A stretch of 64,000 nucleotides of DNA from NCBI RefSeq assembly GCF_958979055.1, contig NC_084892.1:4605501-4669500 (forward strand), given 5' to 3'. Source of the DNA: Alnus glutinosa (lineage: Eukaryota > Streptophyta > Magnoliopsida > Fagales > Betulaceae). How positions within the stretch are numbered: position 1 is the first letter of the stretch; every line of letters begins with the position of its first letter. A program made the position numbers and the translations under genes. The notes under the pieces are model-generated. The model was not told the DNA's origin. It did no database searches and saw nothing but the letters and a program-made list of their open reading frames with translations. Shown here in pieces: positions 1 through 9,826 of the stretch.

Positions 1-1704
1 GACCAAAGCTGAACTGACTGCCGAGGCTGATACTGCGAGATAAAGATACAAGATTTCTCCTTCCTCGGGGCTGCTCAACAGCGGCGGGTTGGTCAGATAT
101 TCTTTTAACTTCTTGAAGGCTTCCTCGCACTCACTGCTCCACACGAAGGCTTTTCTCAAAATCTTGAAGAATGGGAGACATTTGTCGGTGGATCGGGAGA
201 TGAACCGGTTAAGGGCTGCTATTCTCCCGGTCAATTGTTGCAGTTGCTTGGTGGTCCGGGGAGGTTGCATGCTGAGGACAGCATTCACCTTCTCGGGATT
301 CGCCTCGATTCCTCTTTGTGAGACCATGAATCCTAAGAATTTTCCTGAGGATACGCCGAAAGCACATTTGGCCGGGTTCAGCTTCATCTTATGACTCCTT
401 AGTGTTTCGAAAGTTTCCCCCAGGTCGGCTATATGGCCGGCAGCTCGTGTGCTCTTCACAAGCATGTCGTCAACATAGACTTCCACGTTTCGTCCGATTT
501 GATTTCGGAACATTTTATTGACGAGCCTCTGGTATGTAGCCCCGGCATTCTTTAGACCGAACGGCATCATTTTGTAACAGTAGAGACCTCGGTCGGTAAT
601 GAACGACGTTTTTTCTTGGTCGGCTTCATCCATGTGGATTTGGTTGTACCCTGAGAAGGCATCCATGAATGTTAAAAGTTCATGACCGGATGTAGAGTCT
701 ACAAGAAGATCGATCCGAGGTAATGGAAAACTATCCTTGGGACACGCTTTGTTGAGATCGGTGAAGTCAACACACATTCTCCACTTCCCGGTGGCTTTCT
801 TGACTAAAACCACGTTGGCCAACCACACTGGGTAGTCTACTTCTCGGATAAACCCAGCCCGCAATAGTTTGTGTACTTCCTCGGCAATGGCCTGGTTTCG
901 TTCCGGTGCGAAAGTCCTTCTTCGTTGTTTAACCGGTCGATAGCTTGGATCCACCATTAGCTTGTGGGTTATTACGGATGGGGGTATTCCCGGCATGTCC
1001 TCGTGGCTTCATGCGAATACATCTTTGTTTTTTCTGAGGAATGCAACCAGGGCTTCCTTCATTTCAAGGGGAAGCTGCGCGCCGACACGGACTTTCTTCT
1101 TCGAGTCACCGAGCTCGAATTCTTCCAGTTCCTCGACCGGCTCCCCCAACGGTGATTGCTATTTTTCTTCATCTTTTTTCTTCTCTCCCAGTCTCGCGGC
1201 TTCCGGGAGCTTCTTCAAACTTGTATTGTAACATTCTCGGGCCATCCTCTGGTCTCCTTTTTCGACACCGACGCCTTCTTCGGTGGGGAATTTCATGCTC
1301 AGGTGAGGAGTTGAGGTCACAGCCCTAAATTCGTTGAGAGCTGTTCTCCCGAGGATGGCGTTGTAGGCCGATGGTCGATCGATTATTAAGAACCGAACCA
1401 TCACCGTCCTCTGCCTCGGGTACATTCCTGCTGTGACCGGAAGCTCAATGGACCCGAGTGGGAGCACTTTCTCTCCCGCAAATCCCACAAGCGAATATCT
1501 CGCCGGGATCACCTTACTTCGATCGATCTTCATCCGCTCGAAGGCTGACCTGTAAAGGATGTCAGCCGAGCTTCCTGTGTCAACCAAGACGCGGTGTATT
1601 TTGTGGTTGGCTATGGCCAGACTTAGTACCAGAGCGTCGGTATGCGGGAGTGATACCCCTGCATAATCATCGTCCGAGAACCCGATCACTTGTGCGTCTC
1701 GTTT
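1..1704 (-). pseudogene. pol: Protease-reverse transcriptase part of pol, with stops, incomplete
   Basis: Same frame as gag. The aspartic protease motif VLVDTGSSAD lies near 1560-1590. A linker follows, then the RT: the entry motif SHEDMPGIPP (about 980-1008), the palm words MDAFSGYNQI and PFGLKNAGATYQ, the catalytic YVDD at 466-477, and the thumb words KCAFGVSSGKFLGFMVS. The frame is open from 1008 to the window edge. Two stops break it upstream: TAG at 1159-1161, where the codon is one transition from CAG, and TGA at 1009-1011, where families of this type normally have Trp (FAW-SHEDMPG). RNase H and integrase would be to the left of the window. Confidence 0.9.
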
Positions 1705-3345
1705 TTAGGACTTTGGAGGTTTCTGCACCGAGTATACCTCGAAATCCCGTAACTGTCTTGCATATGCCTTCCGCGCCGAGCTAGATTCTCCGCCTCCTCC
1801 GAAACCCCCCGAAATCGTCTGTATTTCCAGAAGGTTCTCCTGCCGTTCGGGTCTGGCTCGGCTCCTACTTCTCTCTCGTGCAGCCCGAGGATCCGGCCTG
1901 CGTTCTTGTTCCCTTCCTCTTTCTTGATTTCTTCCCCGATCATCCCGGGGATTGTTTTGATCCTGATGGAGTCGATTCTGATGGTGGCGGTTGCCGTGCT
2001 CCGGATTCTGCTGAATTCTCTGATCTGCGAGGAAACGGACAAGTTTTCCGTTTTCTATGAAACGTTCAATCAGAAGTCTCAAGGATATGCAGGCTTCCGT
2101 ACGATGCCCGGTGGTGTCATGAAACGCACAGTACTGGTCGGCGTATCGTGAATGCGGATTTGCAAGCACCGGTTTGGGCTTCCGGTACGTCGGGTCTCGC
2201 TTTATTTCCAGGAGAACATCCATAATGGGTGCATTGAGGGGTGTCCAGTTGTGACCCCTTAGGGACTCCTGATCCCGCTTCGGCCTGGCCTCTTCTTCCG
2301 GAACCCGCTTCGGTTCTTCCTTCCGAGGATTCTTCTTTTTTGGGTTCCCGGAAGTGGATGGGCGAGTAGTCTCGGGTCCCAACAGAGCTCGGAGTGTCTC
2401 TTCCTGGTTAATGTACTTCTCAGCTTTACTCATAAAGCCATCTAAATTCTGAGGGGGCTTCCTGGCTATATCAGCCATTAGTGCTCCGTCTTTTCGGATT
2501 CCCTGAAAGAGAGCTCCGTAGATGAAATCATCTGTTGTTGCCTCAGCTTCAAGTCTAGCCTTGTTGAACCTCATAAAGAAATCTCTGAGGGATTCCTCGG
2601 GTCCTTGGTGCAACGACATTAAGGATCCCGACGGCTTTCTTCTGACCCTTCCGGCCATGAACTGCGTCAGGAACATCCTGCCGAGGTCCTCGAAATGACG
2701 AATGGAATTTGGCGGGAGGCTCCTGAACCAGTCACGGGCATTGCCCGAGAGGGTCAAAGGAAAGGCTCGGCAGGCAACCATCTCGGGTGTTCGATGGAGA
2801 TCCATGTGGGCTCTGAAATTATCTAGGTGCTCCACAGGATCTTCAAGTCCCGTATAAAACGGGATCTCTGGGACTTTGAACTTCTCAGGAAGGCAAATAT
2901 TTGCCACCTCCTCGGTGAATGGGGAGGTGGTCTTCTGTAAAAGGTTTTCCACCAGGGAAGCTTTTCCCTTATCGTTCCGTTGGATAGCTGCGGTTAGAAC
3001 ATTGCATCTTTGCTCCAACCGGGCAATCATGCCTTGTACCGCCCTTGCTGCCTCGGGTTGAACAGGTGGTGGATTTCCTGGGACTTCTTCTTCTTTGTTC
3101 GGCTCCTCTGTTCCTTCGACCCGGCTGCCTTCCTCTCGATTTCCTGGGTCAGTAATAGTTCGGTGAAGTTCTGGAACCCGGGCCTGGAGGACAGCATTCA
3201 TAGTGGCCAAATCCTCGATGCTTTTGGCCATCTGCTCCATTCTTTCATTCAGGAGAGTGAATTGGGGATCGTTGGAGTTTCCTTCGTCTCGGGCATTTCG
3301 GTCATCCCGAGGCACTCGGTCGGTTTCTGATCGAGTATTCACCAT
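1705..3345 (-). pseudogene. gag: gag protein of the gypsy element
   Basis: A 546-codon open stretch starting at ATG 3345. Residues about 160-300 form a Retrotrans_gag-type capsid region (key words FPLTLSGNARDWF, LMSLHQGPEESLRDF). Residues 406-419 hold a zinc-knuckle-like YCAFHDTTGHRTEAC. The N-terminal 150 residues are acidic and partly coiled-coil, and the C-terminal part is arginine-rich. Gag packages the element RNA into virus-like particles. The stop at 1705-1707 (TCC TAA AAA) is in the same frame as the protease that follows. It could be a programmed boundary or a CAA-to-TAA mutation. Because the downstream frame carries further stops, I call this part of a defective element. Confidence 0.88.
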
Positions 3346-3380
3346 AACGGATTTTTTTTTAGGAAAACGATATAAGTCGT

Positions 3381-3399
3381 TCCCACAGACGGCGCCAAA
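3381..3399 (-). other. Primer-binding site of the gypsy element
   Basis: TTTGGCGCCGTCTGTGGGA lies two bases inside the LTR end. It has the TGG start expected of a sequence complementary to a tRNA 3' end. The same motif is common in plant Tat-type elements; the tRNA species was not determined. Confidence 0.7.
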
Positions 3400-3617
3400 C
3401 TGTTGCGACAGTTTCCGGAAGGTGACGTGTCGGTCAGATTTTGGACTAAGTTGCTCCCGGTTGTGTCTGGTTCACCTGAAAAGTAAAGCTGCGTCGGGGG
3501 GGGGTTCCGACAACCCCGCTCCGATACTTAAGTAAGTGTATGGTTCTGAGAATAAATGCGCAAAATAATGCCAAAGAGACTGATTAGCATGTACCTTAGC
3601 ATCTGAAACAGTTCTTG

Positions 3618-3627
3618 TATTTATAGA
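3618..3627 (-). promoter_or_regulatory. LTR TATA box
   Basis: TCTATAAATA on the minus strand inside the LTR, upstream of gag in the direction of transcription. It is the likely core promoter of the element; the start site is inferred about 30 bp downstream. Confidence 0.6.
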
Positions 3628-3742
3628 GGTTATGGAGCAGTTCCATTAGCTTCACAATTTGCGCACGAGGCGGTTGGAGGAGACGTGGCTCCATGTAAAC
3701 AACTCTTCCAGATTCCGTAGATCTCGGTGGTATCATGGGGTC

Positions 3743-3843
3743 CCACGACATGCATCGTGTCCCTTAGGTTCCGGGTACTGCCGAGACGCATGACTTCCAT
3801 GACGTGCGTCGTGTCCCTTAGATTCCGGGTACTGCCGAGACGC
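3743..3843. repeat. 54-bp tandem duplication in the LTR
   Basis: Two imperfect copies share CGTGTCCCTTAG, TTCCGGGTACTG and CCGAGACGC, offset by 54 bp (CGTGTCCC at 3756 and 3810). Duplication of the LTR upstream region is common and may duplicate enhancer sites. Confidence 0.8.
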
Positions 3844-4041
3844 CTGCAGATGCGGATACCAACTAGCATTTGGATCGCCAACTCAGGCCTGTTGCAACAG
3901 ACTTGGGCCCAAGGAGCCTCAATGGGCCCGGGTAAATTATGCCTTTTCCAATATTTGGGCCCGGTCGGGTGGATCAGAGAGGGCCCACATCCCGGATTGG
4001 GCCCAACTCCCGAGAAGATCTATATTTGTCCCAACAATGCT

Positions 4042-5694
4042 GTTGTTTGGTTAGAGGTTTTTCTAGCTCTTTTCACCACTCTTGAGGTTTTATCCGTCGT
4101 CATGTACAACTTATCCTGCCCAAATCCGTTACCTAGGTTTTATTCGTCTTGGCTTCGATCTCCACCAAGATGGTGGCTTTCTCCTCAATGTTCGTCATAT
4201 TCTCCCCAGCGTCGGTGGCCCTTTTCTAAGTTCTTAGATCTGGTTTTTTCAAAGCTAGATCTACGTTCTTCCGAGGGTCTCTAGCTCCCACGCGCCACTT
4301 CAACGGCATCACCAACGTCTTAACTTCCCAACGCCACCAGTCATGCAGCATTCCACCTCCCACACGCCTACACGTGGTGCTCACGCACTGGGTGGACATT
4401 CCCCACCTCCGACGCATGGATTTCACACCCGGCGCCTGATGTTGTGCTCTGCTTTGCTTTGTCGGTCACTAGAGTTGCTGATTTTTGGGCTTTTTTGTTG
4501 TTTATTTATTTCAGTTTTATTTTGTTGCTTGGGTTTTAGTTTCCCTTTAATTAAGAGAGATGCTTGTATCTAGATTTGTGTTGGTGCCTCTCTTTTATGT
4601 AGTCTCAGAGATTTGGACTATTTCAGTGCTTCTATCGCTTCAGCTATCTTCGGGTGGTTGTTGTTGTTCCTAAGTGGGGTACAAATGGGCTTGTCTTACT
4701 CTGTACTCCTTTAGCTTTTTTAATCACCTTATGCAGCCCTTTAAGAGGACTGAGTCACTTGTTTGACTCATTTCCTAACTTTTGTATTTATTTCAACACT
4801 TTTTTAGTTTGGTTTAGGTCTATTGTTGGGAAGCCCATTCCTTTTAACTCTTTCCCTTATTCAATTAAAAAAAATACTAACATTTGCTTCGTTACTCAAA
4901 AAATTAAATGTTGTTAAATTAACAAGTCAATGTTTGAAACTACATATGTCACGTTGCAGTGCCCAAGACGCATCAAATAATGTTAAGATAATGATTAAAA
5001 AAAACATATGATACCCACTAAAATCAAAGTAAGATAGATTACATAAGAAAATCGGGTTTTAGAAGTAAAAATGATGGATTTTAAGCTAAAAAATGCACTC
5101 ACCGAACATAACTGGGTAACAATGGCGAGCGCACAGAAAATAATTTTTCGAATTGAGGTCATATATGCAATTTTGACACTCGTAGCTCAAGTTACACCCA
5201 AATCACTAGCCTGTGTCCATGTGTGTAATACGACCCAATCGATTAAAGACGAAAGGACATGACTAGAGAAAGATCGGAAGAAACATATCAAAAAACGAGG
5301 CCAAAAACAAAAATTGAAGTTTTTGTAAAACAGAGCCCGATGGACCGAGATTTTGTGGGTGACACGTGGTAGAAGGCTTTTTGAAAACTTATGCCCAAAG
5401 TCAAGTGACATGTGGAAACTAAGACCTAGGTGGCTAGGTTGACCAATACACTTGGTCATCGACTGAGGATAGTTGGGTCAGACTTATCCTGACTTAGATT
5501 TGACTAGGGACACGCGTCAAAGCAGGATTGAGCCAACTCATCAAAGGTTCAGTCAACCGAGGGCTTATTTTCTACGTGTCAACAAAGGCTTCGTCGACCG
5601 AGCACTGTATGTTTGAGAATTTCTATAAATAGGGCCGAGTGTTGAAGGGTTTTTCACTCCAAAATCCTATCTCTCTAGAATTTAGGATTTAAGT
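4042..5694. other. Non-coding region, T-rich, no gene recognised
   Basis: Short open stretches only, with no family motif. The part at 4500-4720 (T-rich, ending in stretches like GGGTACAAATGGGCTTGTC) resembles the 3' untranslated end of plant LINEs, but I could not find a poly(A) tail with target duplications. From 5230 on the sequence is richer in GTCAAC/TGACTAG words and leads to a TATA box, as in an LTR or a promoter. Confidence 0.4.
5622..5633 (+). promoter_or_regulatory. TATA box of an unidentified (LTR-like) transcription unit
   Basis: TCTATAAATAGG, followed 60-70 bp later by a hAT insertion at 5703. No coding region follows on the far side of the insertion (7668 on). It may belong to an old LTR or a dead promoter. 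Confidence 0.4.
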
Positions 5695-5702
5695 GTTTTG
5701 AG

Positions 5703-7659
5703 TAGCGGTATAATTTCGGACCGGTTATAATCGGCCAGAAAACAAGCTCCGAATAACCAAAAAACCGGTTTACTATCCAGTTATAAATAACCATGTAACC
5801 GGGCACCTTGAGCCGAGTCGAGTATTAATTTTCTAGGCACTTGGTAATAACTGGGTAATCAGCTCCGGGTTATAATATATTAAAAAAAATTAAAAGTTAC
5901 CCCTACCTAGTACCCGTTACCCTAAACACATGCCCCTTAACCCTTTCCTATTTCCATTTTCCACTTTTATTTTCTCTTCTCGCCAGTCGCCACCTATAGC
6001 CTACTTCTTCTTCTTCTTCACAAAATCTGAGTTCTTATTCTGCACGGCACACGCTCTTAGTTCTTCACTTCTTTTTCTTCTTCTTAGTTCTTCTTCTGTC
6101 ATGCTCTCCACTGTCACCTACAACAGATCTGGTGATTTTTGAATCGGCCTTCGTCTTTGATCTTTTGATTCTTTCTCACTCTCACTGACTTCGTCTTTCT
6201 CTGTTTCTCTACAAATTTGGTGATTTTTGAAGCTGAAGAAGCAGTCTAGCAGACGGTTAGGTATGTTGTTCTTGTTAATTTTTGTTCTTTAATGGCTTTA
6301 TCAGTTTGATGGTTTTAAATCTCTACAGATCTTGTTAATTTTTGATTCGTGGGTCTTTGCTTTTCTGGGCTTTTGATGCCACATTCTTGGTTTATGCATC
6401 TGGGTATTGGGCATTTGGGCTTTCGGTTTATGAATATGAGTGGTAACTTAAGAGGGTTTAACTATTTGTTCCATATCCCAGAATTTTTGTCACTCTGATT
6501 TGTCTGATATTTGGAAAATATTGCTATTGATTTGGATGATACCTTTTCTTTGTTGCTTTTAATTCAAGATTGGTTGATTTCTACTCCGTGTCTTTGTCTG
6601 TGTGTGTTTTGCTGGTCTTGTCTTTTAATTTCTTATGCAGCTATTTCATCATGTATTTGTCCTTTATTGCCTCTTAATTCATTAGGAAACTTTTATGAAA
6701 TCCAAGTCTGATTGGGGACTAATGAAGGTGGAGGATAACTGTTTCCTCAACTTAATGCTTATATCGTCTCCTTTGTTATTGGCTAATACACTAAAATCTC
6801 ATACATTTAAGCACAAGATACACGAATGTTATGGTGCTGCAAGTGCATTTTTTTTTGTTAAATTTTTTCTTGCTTTATTTTTTTCCAGATTTGAACAATT
6901 GGTGTGTTATATAATAGGGGTGGTTATTATTGAAGAATGAGAATTTGTTGGTATTTTTTTTTTTTTGGTTATATTTTCTCTTGAAAAATGAGAATATTAT
7001 TGAAACCTTTGATGAGCATGGTAAATGGTTATAAATTCATTTTAGTTATTTATTCATTTAACTCATTTTTTTTTTTCTATTTTCTATTGTAGTTATAGAT
7101 GATTGAGAGCAGAGCTGCAGAAAGCCAGAAACTGGACCATGCTTGGATATGTTTAATATGTTTATGAACTTTTCAAATATGTTTATGGACTTCTGGGTTT
7201 GAACTTTTTTATTATGTTTATAAACTTTTGGGTTTTTAATATGTAATTATGTATGGATGTGGAGTTTTCGAATTCAAATCTCCAGTTGATGGGCATAATG
7301 TATATGTCCCATGATGGCACAAATGAGAAATCAGGAATTCTTTGACTATAGAGAAGATTTTCACTTTGATACAATAATAGAAATTTCTTGATTGAATTAA
7401 GCCCAATACCTTAAAAAAAAAGAGGCTAAAACGTTTAAATAAAGCCCAAAAAAGTTTAAATGAAGTCTAAAAAAGTAGGCTCAATACTTAAAATAGGCCC
7501 AAAAGGTTTTTTTTTTGTTTTTTTTTAATACTACCCGGTTCGAATAACCAGGGTACCCGATTCCGGAGCCGGTTGTTGAAATTCAATAACCAGAAACTCC
7601 AGAGCTGGTTCCCGATTATTACCCAATAACTAGAAACCGGCTCCGGATTTACACCCTTA
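5703..7659. mobile_element. Non-autonomous hAT transposon, 1957 bp
   Basis: The ends are imperfect inverted repeats: TAGCGGTATAATTTCGGACC on the left and, read from the right, TAAGGGTGTAAATCCGGAGC. An exact 8-bp duplication GTTTTGAG flanks them (5695-5702 and 7660-7667), the hallmark of hAT insertion. The 150 bp inside each end are full of GGTTAT/ATAACC and CCGG words, as in hAT subterminal regions. The interior (about 5930-7130) looks like a plant gene 5' end: CT-rich leader, GGTAAGT-like signals and long T-rich intron-like sequence. There is no transposase, so the element depends on a relative elsewhere. Confidence 0.88.
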
Positions 7660-7667
7660 GTTTTGAG

Positions 7668-8170
7668 TGAAAGGTTTTTTAGTAGCAAAGCTCTACAAAA
7701 GTGGATTCTCGGTGTAGAAGATTCAGTTAAGTAGAGTTTTTGAGGTATAACTAAACTCTAGCTTTTCAATTAGTTAAGTTATTTGATGCGTGGATGTTAT
7801 GCCTGTATAAAGCTTACGTGATTAACAGCGTGTTTATAGCGCAGTTATAATACCCGTATATAAATATACGGGGGAATGAAATATTGTTATAGTACAATCG
7901 TTAAAGCGTCATTACGATGCTCTTGTAGCATTGTAAAATATGTAAAGTATAATTATACTTTAGGAATATTGGCTATATTGTGATAACAACGTAAGTGGTT
8001 GTATTATTATACTTAGTTTTAAATAAAATGAGTTTTAATAGTTATTTTCATAAAATTATGTAAAAATAGGATTGTATGCGTTTTCTTTTTTCACACACAC
8101 GTAAAGCAGCAGAAGCCCCAACACAAAACTCTCCTGGCACATTACAAAGACGAAGCTAACCAAAAGTTTT
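7668..8170. other. Non-coding AT-rich stretch
   Basis: Continuation of the sequence interrupted by the hAT element. No open frame of note and no motif. Small palindromes (for example around ATACCCGTATATAAATATACGGG at 7850-7873) could be end fragments of older elements. Confidence 0.4.
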
Positions 8171-8184
8171 AGACTTTCTATATG

Positions 8185-9200
8185 AACTGTTTGGGAACAG
8201 AATACAATAATTATTCAATCCGGGTTTTTTCTAAAACCCACCCACCCGCTCAAAAACCCGGATTTTGACCCGAATTTTGATATTCCTGGTGGGACCCAGC
8301 GCAGAAAAAGTTGACTAACAAAATATTAATATTAATAATTTAAATCAATATAAAATAAAAGAAATTAATATTAATAATTTAAATTAAAAAAAAAAAGAAA
8401 TTAAAAAAAAAAAAGACAGAGAGGTGGCTGCCGGCTGGCAGCCACCCCCTTGGGGGAGGCCGTGCGGCCTCCCCCGACTACTGGGGGTGGCCGCGCGGCC
8501 ACCCCCGAGTACTGGGGGTGGCCGCGCGGCCACCCCTGACCCTTGGGGAAGGCCGCGCGGCCTCCCCTGAGTACTGGGGGTGGCCGCGCGGCCACCCCCA
8601 AGGGACGCTTGGGGGTAGCCGCGCGGCCTCCCACGAGTACTGGGGGTGGCCGCGCGGCCACCCCTGACCCTTGGGGGAGGCCGCGCGGCCTCCCCCGAGT
8701 ACTGGGGGTGGCCGCGCGGCCACCCCCGACCCTTGGGGGTGGCCGCGCGGCCTCCCCCGACCACTGGGGGTGGCCGCGCGGCCACCCCCAACCTCCTCTG
8801 GGGGTGGCGCGCGGACACCCCCATTGCCTGGGGGTGGCCGGGCCACCCCCAAAGGGGTGGCTGCCAACCGGCAGCCACCCTTGGTTCTTTTTTTTTTTTT
8901 TTTTTTTTTAATTTTTAATTTTGATTTCAATTATTTTTTTAAAAAAAAATTATTTATTTTTTTTAATTAAATAATCAATAAATAATAAATTATTATTATT
9001 TAAATTATTATTTCACACAACTTTTCAAAATACCAATTATTATACACAACTTTTTAAACTATCAATCATTTCTTACCATTAAAATATAATATTTTTCAAT
9101 CTCAAAATTCAACATCCAAACACAATTTCTTACCTCGATATTTGTAAATAGAATTAGAATTGAATTCTAATTCTCAAAATTCAATACCCAAACGCACCAT
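8185..9200. mobile_element. Probable foldback-type element carrying a palindromic array
   Basis: Outer words GTTTGGGAA (8188 on) and, reversed, GTTTGGGTATTG (9180-9195) suggest terminal repeats of a MITE-like element. Inside, two AT-rich arms (8323-8415 and 8886-9010) are roughly inverted copies of each other. A second inverted pair, GGTGGCTGCCGGCTGGCAGCC (left, about 8423) and GGTGGCTGCCAACCGGCAGCC (right, about 8858), closes on the array at 8450-8850. No target duplication was found, so the outer limits are uncertain. Confidence 0.5.
8450..8850. repeat. GC-rich minisatellite, about 13 palindromic units of 31 bp
   Basis: The self-complementary core GGCCGCGCGGCC, usually flanked by GGGGGT and ACCCCC, recurs at 8489, 8520, 8551, 8582, 8617 (variant), 8648, 8679, 8710, 8741 and 8772, with decayed copies at both ends. 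The spacing is 31 bp except for one 35-bp step. Spacers mostly alternate between a GAGTACT type and a GACCCTTGG type, giving a partial 62-bp higher-order unit. The array is nearly all G+C inside very AT-rich sequence. Open frames across it on both strands (Gly/Pro/Arg repeats) are a by-product and not genes. Confidence 0.93.
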
Positions 9201-9520
9201 AAAGGCTTAGACTTAGTCTCGAATCGAATAGAGGCATCCTTACAAAGAGAAATGATGAAAAACTACAACTTTTGCATGTGAAAATTGAGTCAGCACAATG
9301 CAGGTAATCGAGCGGCGTCAGGACGCTTCTAGGGTTTCTTCAATATTTTCAGCTAAAATACAACAGCATCAGGATGCCCAGTTGATGGGATAGCTGACAG
9401 CCCTCTCAAGTCTCAAGTAGTCTCCTCAAATCTGGCACAAGTCGCGTCAAAATGTCTAACTAACGTCAATTCAAAAACTAACAAATTTGAATCCTAACTT
9501 TTCTACCACCAAAACACTTA

Positions 9521-9597
9521 GAGTGTGTTTGGTAAATGATTTTGTTATAAAATCTTTGTTTGAATAGAAATAAGAAGTGACTGATGTAATATAAAAG

Positions 9598-9635
<38 letters not shown>

Positions 9636-9823
9636 TTTAGAATTCTTTTATGGAAAAGTAAAAAAATTTTATTTTGTAATGAGTTTTTTTATTTAGTAAT
9701 AAAAAATGATTGATATGATATAAAAAGTGGAAGAAAAAAAAAAGTTTGAATATTTCGGATTTGACTTTTTTGATAGAAGTAAAAAAAATAGAAATGAAGA
9801 TGAGAGTGTTGCCAAACACACTC
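9521..9823. mobile_element. Tourist-like (PIF/Harbinger) MITE, 303 bp
   Basis: Inverted ends GAGTGTGTTTGG and CCAAACACACTC are flanked by the 3-bp duplication TTA (9518-9520, 9824-9826), which is typical of PIF/Harbinger. The body holds a poly(A) run (about 9601-9632) and GATRTRATATAAAA words that recur in the element at 16404-17296. Confidence 0.85.
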
Positions 9824-9826
9824 TTA

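Larger units (their letters stand above)
1..4036 (-). mobile_element. Ty3/gypsy (Tat-like) LTR retrotransposon, 5' part
   Basis: The element reads right to left: LTR (3401-4036), primer-binding site, gag, protease and reverse transcriptase, then it runs off the left edge, so RNase H, integrase and the other LTR lie outside. The order gag-PR-RT in a single frame, a gag with a C-X2-H...G-H...C knuckle-like motif, and the TTTGGCGCCGTCTGTGGGA binding site are usual for Ty3/gypsy elements of the Tat group. The frame carries three stops (TAA 1705-1707, TAG 1159-1161, TGA 1009-1011), so this copy cannot make a complete polyprotein. The bases just outside the LTR (4037-4041, ATGCT) would be one half of a 5-bp target duplication. 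Confidence 0.93.
3401..4036 (-). repeat. 5' long terminal repeat of the gypsy element
   Basis: The 636-bp LTR is bounded by TGTTG...CAACA and sits directly next to the primer-binding site. It has a TATA box on the minus strand and an internal tandem duplication. It shares a recognisable stretch (CTGCRTCGGGG...CCGCTCCGAT) with the solo LTR at 36796-37407, so the two belong to related families. The partner LTR is outside the window. Confidence 0.85.

Noticed and set aside
1159..1689. Protease frame as an independent gene starting at GTG
   Set aside because: It is in frame with gag and RT and is part of one polyprotein; GTG starts are not expected in plants.
8450..8850. CRISPR-like array
   Set aside because: Units are palindromic with nearly constant spacers in a plant nuclear context; no cas genes and no unique spacers.
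8384..8970. Long open frames on both strands rich in Gly, Pro and Arg
   Set aside because: They are forced by the GC palindromic array, exist in several frames at once and have no start or domain.
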